Assembly (NCBI RefSeq): GCF_033115175.1
Contig: NC_084834.1
Location: 93,825,808 to 93,889,807 of the forward strand
Origin: Lepus europaeus
Taxonomy: Eukaryota > Chordata > Mammalia > Lagomorpha > Leporidae
Direction: 5' to 3'
DNA: 64,000 nt
Below, piece after piece: positions 1 through 11,189 of this stretch. Below the pieces are notes generated by a model that searched no databases, was not told the origin of the DNA, and saw only the letters and a list, made by a program, of their open reading frames with translations. A program made the translations under genes and the position numbers. The number at the start of each line of letters is the position of its first letter. Within the stretch, counting starts at the first letter, position 1.

Positions 1-1548
1 GATACAACCTTATGAAGTGACACATGGTGGCTTGTTCAGGCTTGTGTTCTTTGTGAACTGAAGACCTGCCATAAACCCAGGTACAATTAGTTTCTCAGGT
101 ATTGCGCTATGCCTCACATGGACCGCAAAGAGAATGCTGCAGATTCTTTGCCCTATTAGAGTTCAATGTAGTATGTCTACTACTGAAGTAGTTCCCTTTT
201 TTGGGAGCTATCTCTAAAAGCTTGTTTTTAGCTTTAGGCAAATCTAATGGCTTTGCTGTTCTATCCCCCTACGTGACTAGCAACTCTTTTTTTAAAATGC
301 TATTTTCCAAAGAAATTATCAAAAATCACAGGACTTAAAAATATTTTATTTGCCTTGTCTAGATGAAAATGCTTACTAGGAGATATCTCTATTGCAGGAT
401 TCATTCCAAGTTTCAGTTCATTATACTGTTTGGATTTCTTATGATGCCCTATTCAATCATAATACTAACAAATAATGTCTCTTTCTTTCTTTCCCTCTCC
501 CTCTCTCTCCACAATGAACTCTTTTATTCTCTCTGCTCTACTTTAAATAATTTATATAACATACATGCAAACATTAACTTTGTGGAAAAGGTGAAAACAG
601 GGAAAGTAAAATACACCATTTTTGTTTTGTAACCACAGTATTCAAATATTTTACATTTTACTCTTCAATCCCATTCACCTTCTTTAAACAAATCAATCCA
701 ATTTTTTATTTAGGATATTTCCAGTCATGTGATTTTAGCAGTAACTATTTTGTTTTAAAATTCTGCTACATCAAATCATTGTGAATTTAAAGTATTTATA
801 TATAAACATACTCATATACTTTAAGGAAAATTATACGATTTTTCAGAAAGAGTGAATAATTTACTCCAAAGTTCAGGATTAGAGTCAGATTGAGACCTAT
901 TGTTAACAAACTTCAAACAATAGAAATTGTACATATTTTCCAAACTATATGAGTATGTGCTAGTATAGTTTGGATATGTTATAAAATAATCTTTTCCTTT
1001 TAAAATGGAAATGTGTTCTGCTTTCCCCCAAAAGAACGTTTTCAAAAAATGGATTCATCTTCTTTCAATATTTACTGCAATTTATAATGAAATTTTTGTT
1101 CAAAGGTTTGTATAGAGTCACTTACACTCATTTGTTATATACTTCCAAATATTTATTTTAAGGAATAGTTGATAAACCTGTCCTTCCTATCTGAAAACTT
1201 ACAACTAGGTCAATTTCACCATTCCAGCTAAGCACCATCCATCACCCTTATCTTTCTAACTGCGAATCTGGAGTGGTTAAGTAGGAATATATTGGCATTC
1301 CCCTTTCTAACTGATGCAGCAAGATACAAATTTAGCATTGCAAAATGGAACAGAACTGCACACTAAAGCTTACTGGTATCAGGATAGAAATCTTGAAAAG
1401 TTATTCTCAGTGTAACTTCAAAATCATTTTCATACAGCTAGTGGACACTTTCCTGTGCAATCCTATGATATAATAGAGAGCATTTAATGAGCTGCACAAG
1501 GAATGAAGCCTTTTTGCTGCCATTGAGTCCATGTCAGAAATATGAAGG
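1..1548. other. Unassigned AT-rich intergenic or intronic DNA
   Basis: No SINE, L1 3' end, CpG cluster or convincing exon was seen. Open frames here (for example 363-632 + and 821-1045 -) are short, AT-rich and low in complexity, with no family resemblance. Confidence 0.6.
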
Positions 1549-1656
1549 GGCTTCAAAAGGGTCATGGAAAGTAAAATTTAAAAAATAGATTGACTTTGGT
1601 GCAAAAATATTTTGAAATCCATGCATAGTTTTTCTCATGAACTTATAGGAGCTCTT
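1549..1656 (+). mobile_element. Mariner-like MITE copy
   Basis: It begins ggggcttcaaaagggtcatgg and ends with a diverged inverted copy (catgaacttataggagctc). The interior, gaaatccatgcatag, is shared with related pieces near 42.5 and 58.5 kb in this window. Inverted ends about 25 bp long and a total of about 110 bp fit a Tc1/mariner-derived non-autonomous element. The family name is not assigned. Confidence 0.55.
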
Positions 1657-2060
1657 AAGTTCTACTCACAGCACAAGCCCTGTTAAACTTCCTAGGTGAC
1701 TCTGCCAGTTGCTGTACATAATCAAGAGTTTTTATAATGTGAATAATATAATACTTATTATCAGTAGCAGTGGTGTTTCTAATAAGCATTCTGTCATGTC
1801 TCAGTAGTCCAGACTCTCAAGTGCTCCAGGCATATTTGAACTCAGTTTCAAAAGCTCTTTCATTTTTTTACTGAGAGCAATTCATCAAAACCTCCTCCTT
1901 CTTATACACAGTCAGCTGTTCATTGTTGCTTCCCTTGTTGATTTACAGTGAATGAAAAAACTGCTTTGGTGTCACTGAGGTCTGTTTTAGAGAAAAGTAG
2001 GTGTGCTGGCTTTATATAGGAGGAGGGGACCGAGAACAGTAGATTGATTAATAGTTACAT
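1657..2060. other. Unassigned stretch
   Basis: AT-rich sequence with no recognisable repeat or exon. Confidence 0.5.
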
Positions 2061-2061
2061 T

Positions 2062-2490
2062 ACTCTGTTTTCCACTGTTATAACAAAATACCTGAGGCTG
2101 GGTCATGTATAAAGAAGAGAGATTTATTTAGCTTGGATTTTTGGGAGCTGAAAGTCAAAGACCAGATGGCCACAACTGTCCATCCTGATGACACATAGCA
2201 TTATGGTGGTAGCACACATGATAGAGAACATCTAGTGACACAGAAACCAGAGAGGAAGTCAGAGCCAGGATTACACTTTCATAACAATTCACTCTCACAG
2301 GAACTAACTAGGATCCATCAAAAACTACCTTAATCCCTTCTCAGGCTAGCAGCACCCCAAGGACCTAACTACTTCTCACTATGTTCCACCTCTTCAAGTT
2401 TCCACCATCTCAACACCACCACACTGGGGACCATGTCCACACACTTGAACCCTTGGGGGACAAAATTCCTTGAAAATAGACAATATGAAG
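2062..2490 (-). mobile_element. MaLR-type solo LTR (MLT1/MST-like), minus strand
   Basis: Read on the plus strand it opens with the reversed LTR end: the block aaaatacctgaggctgggt, then a stretch equivalent to tataaagaagagagatttattt. It closes at about 2,480 with the reversed LTR start (cttgaacccttgggggacaaa). This order is typical of ERVL-MaLR LTRs. No internal retroviral genes are present, so it is a non-coding solo LTR. The subfamily is uncertain. Confidence 0.65.
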
Positions 2491-2534
2491 TTGGATGAAA
2501 CAGATATCCAAGGGCACATTTACTAATCATAAAG

Positions 2535-2635
2535 CACTTCTCTATGCTAAGCAATGTATTGTGCACTAGAGACACAAGAAGCAGACATAGTCCTTGACAA
2601 TGTAGTTGGAAGAAAAAAACTGACAATGTAGTTGG
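2535..2635 (-). repeat. L2 3'-end fragment, minus strand
   Basis: The order atgctaagcaatgtattgtg, a short spacer, then agacatagtccttgacaatg matches the reverse of the L2 tail (the familiar 'ggcactgtgctaggcactggggata...' block). It contains an imperfect direct duplication of a 20-bp unit (2,594-2,613 and 2,621-2,640). Confidence 0.5.
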
Positions 2636-2649
2636 AAGAAATAGAAACA

Positions 2650-3046
2650 TCATGACTACAGCCTAGGGAGATTACTGATGCCATAAACAAGAGTGTCAAA
2701 TTGTTAAGTCAACAACAGGAGTCACTGTGTACTTACTCCTCATGTGGGATCTCTGTCCTTAATGTGTTGTCCAATGTGAATTAATGCTATAACTAGTACT
2801 GAAAGTATTTTACACTTCATGTTCTGTATGGGTGCAAACTGATGAAATCTTTACTTAATATATACTAAATTGATCTTCTGTATATAAAGAGAATTGAAAA
2901 TGAATCTTGATGTGAATGGAATGGGAGAGGGAGCGGAAGATGGGAAGGGTGCAGGTGGGAGGGAAGTTATGGGGGGGAAAAGCCATTGTAATCCATAAAC
3001 TGTACTTTGGAAATTTATATTTACTAAATAAAAGTTTTAAAAAAAA
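2650..3046 (+). mobile_element. 5'-truncated rabbit L1, 3'UTR only
   Basis: This is a rabbit-type L1 3'UTR. It has a G-rich stretch at 2,925-2,975, then ctgtactttggaaatttata, an AATAAA-like signal near 3,026 and a poly(A) tail. It is flanked by a 14-bp target-site duplication, aagaaatagaaaca, at 2,636-2,649 and 3,047-3,060. Only about 0.4 kb inserted, so it is a typical 5'-truncated, non-coding copy. It sits inside older L2-like sequence. Confidence 0.85.
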
Positions 3047-3189
3047 AAGAAATAGAAACAGTTTATTTATTTACAATTCTTGTTGAAAACCCCTTTTCCT
3101 CCCATTCTAATTTTTATCATTCTAGTTTAGGCATTTACCACTTCATTCTTGGATCACTACCATCTAATGTCTTTGGAATAAATTTTTAA

Positions 3190-3645
3190 TTATTAATCTA
3201 GCTTGAGCCTCAGTGTTTCAGAACATATCCTTGTTAACTTGACCTCCTGCAATATAAGTAAAGCTGTATGGCAAATAATTCCCTAAAAATGACTCACTTC
3301 CTCATATTTCTACCTTAGATTATTCCCTTCCTGTGTTTAGAATCCCCGCTGCTGAAGTCCTACACATTTAAGGTTAAGTTCATATGTCACTTCTTTCATA
3401 AAGCTGACCCAGAATTCCTCCAGCTGAAACTCATCTTCTCTCATCTAAATGCTTGGAGTTCCTTCTTTGTTCCTTCTGTGTGGTGCCAGTTGAATAATAC
3501 CTTGCATTGTTATGTTCATTTCTTTCTTCCTTACAAGCATATAAAAAAAAAAAAACCCACATAGCCTTCAGCTTGTGTCATATATATACATGTGTATATA
3601 TATATATGTCACTTAGTAAATATTTGTGAGTTGTTGAATGATTAC
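3190..3645 (+). repeat. L2 LINE 3' region, plus strand
   Basis: An L2-like progression runs from 'ttaagttcatatgtcacttc' through 'cataaagctgacccagaatt' to a terminal 'gtaaatatttgtgagttgttgaatga'. That end is characteristic of the L2 3' terminus. A TA/TG-rich microsatellite at 3,577-3,608 interrupts it. Confidence 0.6.
3577..3608. repeat. (TA)n/(TG)n microsatellite
   Basis: Alternating tatata with one catgtg interruption, seen directly. Confidence 0.9.
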
Positions 3646-3785
3646 AATGAGAGGAACAAGCAAGTGTGCCGAACATGACAGCAAATATGTAGGTGGAGAT
3701 TAAAGTCATGGAAACCTTTCTAAAAACGAAAGAGGTAGGTCTTACATGTAATACTGAAGAAAGGAATTTTATTTATAATGTCTAT

Positions 3786-4050
3786 TTTTAAAAGATTTAT
3801 TTTATTTATTGAAAGGCAGAGTTACAGAGAGAGAGAGAGAGAGATCTTCCATCTGCTGTTTCACTCCCCAAATGGCTGCAATGGCTGGGGGTGGGCCAGG
3901 AGCTTCTTCTGGGTCTCCCACACAGGTGCAGGGGTCCAAGCACTTGGGCCATCTCTAACTGCTTTCCCAGGCACGTTAGTAGGGAGTTGGATGAGAAGTG
4001 GAGAAACAGGGACTAGGACCAGCTCCCTTAAAAGATGCAATGCCAGCCAC
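3786..4050 (-). mobile_element. CSINE, minus strand
   Basis: Reversed order of a rabbit C repeat: T-rich tail with aagatttatttt, a GA run, cttccatctgctg, caaatggctgcaatggc, 'acttgggccatc' and a diverged tRNA-like head ending tgccagcc. An older subfamily. Confidence 0.85.
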
Positions 4051-4979
4051 TATAATATTTTATACTTTCTTTACAAGAAACTTTCACAAGTGAGGGGGAA
4101 AAGTGTAGAAGTCTCCACAAAGAATTAAAAAGGACTAAGCAGAAATACAGACTTAATGTGTTTGAGATCCAGAAAGACTAATCTTGAGCCCGGTGCAAAC
4201 TCTTTGGAGAGTAAATATGAGCAGAGAGTAATGCGAGATGTCAAGAGACATGCAGAAGAGCCTAAGAAAGATAAGGACATTGTGTGCACCAAGAAAATGA
4301 GAACCAGAAAGTATTGTGAATATGTTTAGCAATGAAAGTGAAGCAGGAACAATACAAAGTTAGTTTAGTGAACATTTTAGTATAATTTTGCTATCTATGT
4401 AAAATGAATTCTGTAAGTAATGTTATTTATCTGTTTAAGAGAAGAAAGGGTATAACTTTCCAGTTCAGTGATCATCAAAAGTCATGAAGGAGATTGCTGG
4501 GTCTCCTAGGGTGATAAACATTTAAAGACTGAGGGGTGGGAAGTGGGGTTGGGGCCATGGTATGGCCTCTGTATTACAAAATAAAGCCTTAGATTTCCTC
4601 ATTTCTCACACTCAATCTGAAAAAAAAACTTTCACTCCCATAAATGTTTATTTACAAAATATAGGGGAAGTACAAAACAAGTTGCTGAGTCAGTGGGTGA
4701 AATCATGATGAAAATTCCAGGAGAGAGGGGAAGTCTGAATATTTTAAAAAGAACTTGTTCAAAGCAGCAGCACCATTCATATTCAGACATTTAAATGGCC
4801 AGATTGATGTGCTGAGATATCTACTCTGTCTTCCACTGTTTGTGGTAACTAGGCCCACTTTAGATTGGAGTAATGTCCATGATTACTTGATACAGCTAAC
4901 ATACTTTTGGTTTGCATAGTTTTGAGGTGTGCTGGCCACTGAAAAGGGTTGGATATGTGTAGTTTTGAAAACAAGGAAA
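4051..4979. other. Unassigned stretch
   Basis: No recognisable repeat or exon was found apart from short A-runs. Confidence 0.5.
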
Positions 4980-5247
4980 CACAGTGGTAAGCATTTGGTG
5001 CCTGCATCTCATATCGGAGTGACTAAATTATAGTCTTGCCTCGGCTTCTCATGCAGCTTCCTACTAATGTGCATGTTGGGAGGCAGCAGGTGATGGCTCA
5101 AGTTCTTTCATTTCTGCCACTCACATGGGAGACACAAATTGAGCTCTGGGCTCCTGATTTCAGCCTGGCCTAGTTCTGGTTGCTGTGGGGGTTTGGGCAG
5201 TGAACCAGCCAATGGAACACTGGTCTCTATCTCTTTGCCTTTCAGAT
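4980..5247 (+). mobile_element. CSINE, plus strand, diverged
   Basis: Recognisable C-repeat order: catctcatatcggagtg, cttcctactaatgtgcatg, gggaggcagcaggtgatgg, acatgggagaca, gtgaaccagc, then ctttgcctttcagataag. The 5' end is diverged. Confidence 0.8.
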
Positions 5248-5295
5248 AAGGAAGGAAGGAAGGAAGGAAGGAAAGAGGGAAGGAAGGAAGGAAGG
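5248..5295 (+). repeat. (AAGG)n microsatellite grown from a SINE tail
   Basis: About 12 near-perfect aagg units with one interruption, directly after the SINE body at 5,247. It therefore most likely arose by expansion of the SINE A-rich tail. Confidence 0.9.
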
Positions 5296-6964
5296 GTGAG
5301 AAGAGGAAAGGAACTGAAACTCTTAGCAGTACAGGAGTTGTCTCACCCAAATAATTTATTTCAGAGTCTTTTATTTACTTCTCCAATGTTGTCTTTCTCC
5401 CTCCCACCCTTAAGACATAGTTTAAGATTGAAAAGGAATGCCAGCAGACCACAAAATGAAGATAAGGAACAGTTGTGAAAAGCAATTTATTTGCCTATAG
5501 ATGAAGAAATGCCAAGATGCCACCAAATGAATCCCATTCTCTCACTCCCCACTTGGCAATGGAAAGAAGTCTGTGTGACCCCATGAAGGTATGGATACAT
5601 GAGAAACAATCCTCTCCCCTCTTCCACTTTAAGGAAACAAAACAGGCAAATATGCTTTACTCTGGATTTAGGCCTCACAGCTCTGACAAGCATGCATTTC
5701 CGGTAGGGCAAGATAGTCTTGGGGAAAGAATTCTTCAAGCACACAAGGTCAAGCTACTCTGGAGCGTAACACAATGGAGTATTTGCCTAGGCTTGTGGAA
5801 CAATCTGCATTTATTCATGCTGGAGATGGTGGGGGAGGTTCAAGGGCCTCCCACACTGGAAACTGTGCTTAAAGATTTGTCATCCTGAGAACTTATCCAG
5901 ACTAGCAGGAGGAAGTTTAACCCTACAAATGTGCCTCTGTGAGAATTCTGCTTACATATCCCACTGCCGTTGCAAGTGCAGCTTGTAGAGCCGTCTTCCA
6001 GTCTTCCATGTTCACTCAGAGCGAGGTGTTGGGGACAAAAGAGAAGATGGGTCTGCCTTCTACTGTACACAAACAACCCATAAATCAAATCAAGCTCACC
6101 TACAAATGAATCTGCTTTTTAATAACTCAAAAAAGTACTATTTATTGACAAAATCCTGAGTATATTTTCAAAGTACATATATCCTAATTTCTCACTTTTC
6201 TCAAAAAAATGAATCGATGTAAAATGAATAGTTTTCAAATTCCAGCATTTTTATTACTTTGAAATGATTTTCAAAGACAGGAAACAAATCTTAAGTATGT
6301 AATATACTAAATAAACAAAATATTTCCTAATACTACTATAGAACTACAAAGATGCTCTCAAACACACAAATTTTCTTTAAAAACTATCACTTCAACTCAT
6401 CCCAAATTTAGTAATTAATCCAGAAAAAGGCCACAGACGAAAATGGAATCCCTTAAGGAATTACCAGTCACCAAAAAAAAAAAAAAAAAAAATTAGAGAA
6501 AACATCATGTTCCTTTCCTATACTCACCACATACAAAATCAATTTCTACTTCTGGAAATTTTATTTATGTTTTAGTCAGATTGTTAAGATGTATTCCCTC
6601 TCAATAAATAGTAATTTCTTTATCTATGCCAGTCCATGCTTGTTTACTTCTCTGAGTTTTCTGATCATTTGTAGTTCTTGAAATAGATAAGACACATATA
6701 TACACAAGAATGCATGCTGTAATCCTTTGGAAACCATCTGTTTTCTTTAATCTGAATTCTTTAATTCTACTAATGTATGCATTTATATTATTCCATCTAA
6801 CACATCTGAAAATCCTTGCAAGAGAGTGGTACATAAAGTCAAGATGAGAGTCTGAGGTCAGAAGACTCAAATCTCTTCATGGCTTAAAAAAAAAAAACTT
6901 TTTTTTAAAGTTACTAAGAACCCATGATGTTATCAGATAATGTGTTGTTTCAGAATTCAAAGTT
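5296..6964. other. Unassigned stretch
   Basis: About 1.7 kb without recognisable repeats apart from poly(A) at about 6,473-6,491. Overlapping frames on both strands at 5,487-6,088 lack family resemblance and splice context. I do not call them genes. Confidence 0.5.
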
Positions 6965-6967
6965 GGG

Positions 6968-7343
6968 CCGGTGCCGTGGCTCAACAGGCTAATCCTCCGC
7001 CTTGCGGCGCCGGCACACAGGGTTCTAGTCCCGGTCGGGGCACCGATCCTGTCCCGGTTGCCCCTCTTCCAGGCCAGCTCTCTGCTGTGGCCGGGGAGTG
7101 CAGTGGAGGATGGCCCAAGTGTTTGGGCTCTGCACCCCATGGGAGACCAGGAGAAGCACCTGGCTCCTGCCATCGGAACAGCGCGGTGCGCCGGCCGCAG
7201 CGCGCTACCGCGGCGGCCATTGGAGGGTGAACCAACGGCAAAAGGAAGACCTTTCTCTCTGTCTCTCTCTCACTGTCCACTCTGCCTGTCAAAAATAAAA
7301 AATAAATAAATAAAAAATAAAATAAAAAATAAAATAAAAAAAA
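6968..7343 (+). mobile_element. Young CSINE, plus strand
   Basis: Complete head (ccggtgccgtggctcaacag), intact B-box-like ggttctagtcccggtcgg, full body and an A-rich tail with taaa units. It is flanked by a perfect 16-bp target-site duplication, agaattcaaagttggg, at 6,952-6,967 and 7,344-7,359. It shares diagnostic bases (atcggaacagcgcggtgcg, cgcgctaccgcgg) with the copy at 50,923-51,262. Confidence 0.95.
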
Positions 7344-7596
7344 AGAATTCAAAGTTGGGTAAAACCAAAAACAAGCTGCAAGCCTCAAAATACAGTAAAG
7401 TAGGTAAACAAGGAGATCAGGGGTCAGCAAACTACGCTGCAGTATTTTGTAAGACTTCACTTAAGAATGGTTTTCCAGATAAACATTTACAATGGATTTG
7501 ATGATAGGGAACACTAACTTTGAACCTCAGTTAGGAGAAATGTTATCATAACCAAAGAATGCCATTCTTCTATATAGTGTACCTACCTGAATTACA

Positions 7597-7619
7597 AAAA
7601 AAAAAAAAAAAAAAAAAAA
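7597..7619 (+). repeat. Poly(A) run
   Basis: An uninterrupted A run of about 23 bases, with no obvious retroelement body attached upstream. Confidence 0.9.
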
Positions 7620-7663
7620 GCGACCATTATTATACTTTTAACTTTGCCAATTAAAACACACAG

Positions 7664-7812
7664 ACATTTCTTGGGCCTCATCTGCTGCTTTGCCCAGGTC
7701 ATTAGCAGGAAGCTGGATCAGAAGTGGAGGAGCCAGGACACAAAGTGGCACCCATAGAGATGCTGGCATCACAGTTGGCAGCTTTACCCACTAGGCCACA
7801 ACAATGGCTCCA
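7664..7812 (-). mobile_element. CSINE fragment, minus strand
   Basis: Head half only: catctgctgctttgccc, cattagcaggaagctggatc, ggcacccatagagatgctgg, tttacccactaggccacaac. The T-rich tail half is missing. Confidence 0.8.
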
Positions 7813-7893
7813 GAAATTCCTTTACTCGCTTTTCAAGGGGCTTCAAGTACTCTGGTTTCTCTTCAGATCCTATAAATCTTTCACCTTTTATAA

Positions 7894-7957
7894 GGGGCTT
7901 CAAAAGTTCGTGGACAAGTAGAATTAAAAGATAATACAAGTTTTCCATGAACTTTTA
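7894..7957 (+). mobile_element. Mariner-like MITE, left part
   Basis: Starts ggggcttcaaaagttcgtgg after a TA. The interior contains aattaaaagataa. The matching inverted end (gaactttttgaagcccctt) is at 8,231-8,249, separated by a CSINE insertion. Confidence 0.6.
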
Positions 7958-8229
7958 TTCATTTTATTTGAGAAGGTGAGAGAGCTAAATAGAGATATTC
8001 CATCTGCTGGTTCACTCCTCAAATACCTGCAAAAGTCAGGGCTGGGCAAAGCCAAAGTCATGAGCCACAAATTCAATCTAGGTTTCCCAGGGAGGTGAGA
8101 GGGATTCACCTCCTGTCTCCCAAGGTATACATTAGAAGGAAGCTGGAACCAGAAGCAGCAGCACTCTGATATGGAATGCAGGTGTGCCAAGTGGCAGTGT
8201 ATCTGCTGTACCAAATGTCCACCTCTCTG
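7958..8229 (-). mobile_element. CSINE inserted in a MITE, minus strand
   Basis: T-rich tail, then tttgagaaggtgagagagct, ccatctgctggttcactcc, a diverged body and a head ending accaaatgtccacctc. The flanking MITE sequence gaactttt is present on both sides (7,949-7,956 and 8,231-8,238), which fits a target-site duplication. Confidence 0.75.
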
Positions 8230-8230
8230 T

Positions 8231-8249
8231 GAACTTTTTGAAGCCCCTT
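8231..8249 (+). mobile_element. Mariner-like MITE, right inverted end
   Basis: gaactttttgaagcccctt is the inverted complement of the left end at 7,894-7,912 with few mismatches. Confidence 0.6.
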
Positions 8250-8979
8250 CAGGAAAGTACTTACATACCATCCTTGATTTTGCCTTTTGGCCTGCAAATT
8301 CTAAAACACTTAGTAAGTGTAAACATCACATAAAAACTTTGCTGACTCCTGAAACAATTAGACACATCATACACTGTGGTAAATATAGTGAGAGAGAATT
8401 AGCTTGGAACTTTAACATATTGTGAAAATATTGGAGAGGAATACCTAAAATAGTCACCATGGTCAATTTGGGTCCTCAGCTACCCACAGATGCAAAGATG
8501 GAATTAGATCTGATTAGCGTCAGCTGTTGCTAACTCCAAACTTCTATCCGAACCATAGACTTGGTTCCAATTATAAGCAGCGGCCTGATGGTGTTTATAA
8601 TCAACTGTGAAAGAGCTGTCAATGAAAGGACAGCTCTACTGAGAAGACAATGTGAATGCTATTCCTTCTGTGGACATAGGTACTGTTTACATGTTCTTTT
8701 ATTCTTTAGGCCTGCCCTGCCTTTAGTGTGTTCACATTTTTAAGTTGCATGTTTTACATAGCAGAATAAGATATTTAATTTTTGTTTTTAGTAATGGGAA
8801 CCTGTAGAAAATATAAACAACTTTTAAAACCTAATTCTGAATCTTTGTAATGACATCTAAAATTTAAACATGTATTTCCATTAAGATAGTGACTAAAGCA
8901 CAACATGTGCTTATCCCTTCTCCCTCCAAAAAAATCACAAAAATAAAGAAAAGCAGAAAAGGAATTTTTAAAGAATTGA
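8250..8979. other. Unassigned stretch
   Basis: No recognisable repeat, promoter or exon. Confidence 0.5.
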
Positions 8980-9315
8980 GGGCCAGTGCTGTGGCGCAGT
9001 AGGTTAATCTTCTACTTGTGGTGCTGGCATCCCATGTGGGGGCAGGTTCAAGTCCTGGCTGCTCCTCTTCTGATCCAGCTCTCAGCCTGTGAAAAGCAGT
9101 AGAAGATGGCCCAAGTGCTTGGGCCCCTGCACCCACATGGGAGACCAGGAAGAAGCTCCTGGCTCCTGGCTCCTGGCTTTGGATCGGCCTAGCTCTGGCT
9201 GTTGCAGCCATTTGGGGAGTGAACCAGCAGATGGAAGATCTTTGTCTCTCCCTCTCACTGTCTGTAACTCTACCTCTCAAATAAATAATAAATAAAATCT
9301 TAAAAAAAAAAAAAA
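8980..9315 (+). mobile_element. CSINE, plus strand
   Basis: Full-length older C repeat: ggccagtgctgtggcgcag head, ctcagcctgtgaaaagcag, acatgggagaccaggaaga, gtgaaccagcagatggaag, then aaataaaatctt and poly(A). Confidence 0.93.
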
Positions 9316-10048
9316 CTTGGAGAAAAGGAGAACTACAGAGAAAATAACAGCAGCAGGAAGAAGTGTCAAAAAGCAGGTGGAAAATTGGTGATCATGTGAT
9401 CAGTTAATGATGACTTCTCACAGAACAAAAGAGGCTGAAAGTTAAGCACCCGATGCTGGGCAAGCCAAGCAGCAGACTAATTCTCCCTGCAAAATCCTGG
9501 GAAGCGTCAGGAATCCGAGGCTCCTCATACCTAGTAGGGCCACAAGAAGGTGGCTTGGTAGAAAATCTGAACACAAAACAGGTCTTTCTATCCTCCAACC
9601 TTTCAGTCCTCTGCCAACCACAGTGTTTATCCTTCCTATGATTCAACATAAACTGGGGATTTACACTCCGAAGATCTGCAACCAAAGGGACCCTGGACTT
9701 GAGATCACTAAACACATTTAAACACTACAGTGCCATACCCCAAACATTATATCCAATAAGAATCTATACACTGGATGATGAGAACAACCTGCTCCCACTT
9801 AGTTCCCAGAATGCTAGAAATAGGCTTATTAGGCAGGATATTGGAGGTTTCCTTTCTGGGAAAACTAAGCAAGAGAAGATCTCAGACTAAAAAATTGTTG
9901 AGCCCCCAAAAGAAATTTCTGGATATATCCTGGTAGCCCTACGTTGAAGCCTAATAATTGATTTGTTGATCATATGTTAAACATGTTTAATTTATACAAA
10001 ATAAACTTTATAATGTGATGGACTCCTTGTTAAAGTAGGAAAAAAGGA
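9316..10048. other. Unassigned stretch
   Basis: No repeat recognised. The frames at 9,404-9,715 (-) and 9,453-9,641 (+) overlap each other and have no exon signals. Confidence 0.5.
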
Positions 10049-10312
10049 GACAGCCTTGTAGTACAGCAGGTTAGGCTGCCTCTTACCATGCTGACATCCA
10101 ATTTTGGGGCACCAGCTTGAGTCTTGGCTGCTCTGTTTCTGATCCAACTCCCTGCTAAAGTGCCTGGGAAGGCAATGAAACCCATATAGAAGACCAGATG
10201 GAGCTCCAGATTCCTGGTTTTGGCCTGGCCCAGTCTTGGCTGTTGTTGTGGGGAGTGAACCACTGTGTCACTCTGCCTTTTAATTAAATAAATAAATAAA
10301 TAAATAAATAGG
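10049..10312 (+). mobile_element. CSINE, plus strand, diverged
   Basis: agccttgtagtacagcagg head, ccaactccctgctaaagtgc, gaccagatggagctccag, gtggggagtgaaccactg, then a (taaa)n tail at 10,283-10,310. Confidence 0.88.
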
Positions 10313-10510
10313 TTTTTTTTAAGTGTCATTAAAAATACTGAAATATAAAGCATTTTCCTTTCTCTCTTTCAACCTTCATTTACTTTTGTTTACGATTTAT
10401 TTACTATTTAATATTTTTCTAAGGAAAGAAAAAATTGTAATTTAAATTATTAGGCTGAATTTTACCACCCATATTTATATTGTGTTATACCAGTTTTAAA
10501 TGCAAACAAG

Positions 10511-10842
10511 CGGGGCCAGCACTGAGGCACAGCAGGTTAAGCCACAGTCTGTAGTGCCAGCATCCCATACAGGCACCGGTTCAAAGTTCCAGCTGCTCCA
10601 TTTCCCAACCAGCTCCCTGATAATGTGCCTGGGAAATCAGCAGAAGATGGCCCAAGTCCTTGGGCCCCTGTACCCACGTGGGAGACCTGGAAGAAATTCC
10701 TGGCTCCTGATTTCAGCCTATCCCAGCCCTTGCTAGTACAGCCATTTGGGGAGTGAACCAGCAGATGGACGATATCTCTCTCTGTCTCTCCTTCTCTCTC
10801 TGTAGCTCTGCCTTTCAAATAAATAAATAAATCTTTTTTTAA
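10511..10842 (+). mobile_element. CSINE, plus strand
   Basis: Full-length. Target-site duplication aaatgcaaacaag at 10,498-10,510 and 10,843-10,855. Head ggggccagcactgaggcac; tail tttcaaataaataaataaat. Confidence 0.95.
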
Positions 10843-11189
10843 AAATGCAAACAAGAACATTTAATTTACAGGATCACTGTAATTACACAATTTGTGTGTT
10901 GTAGCTCATACTTGTATGCATTTTGTTCTTACTAGAACAGTGGAAAACTAACTCAGTTGTTCATTTTAAGTCTTGATATGCACACACTCCACCAACGCTC
11001 CCTACCTTTGGCTTACTGGCGTCTTTCCTCTCAGTGTAACTGGTTGGCCAACACTGGGAAACATGGGAGTTAACTAAAGATATGATAGAGTTCCTTGGTC
11101 ACTTGTGCTTCTTAGCATGCCACTGACTTCTTTCAGCATTAGAAACAATACTGGTTCAAACGGAAAACATGGCTTCCAGCCGTTGCCAG

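Noticed and set aside
5840..6088. Short overlapping frames on both strands at 5.5-6.1 kb
   Set aside because: No recognisable domain, repeat-free but without splice signals or codon bias that I can support.
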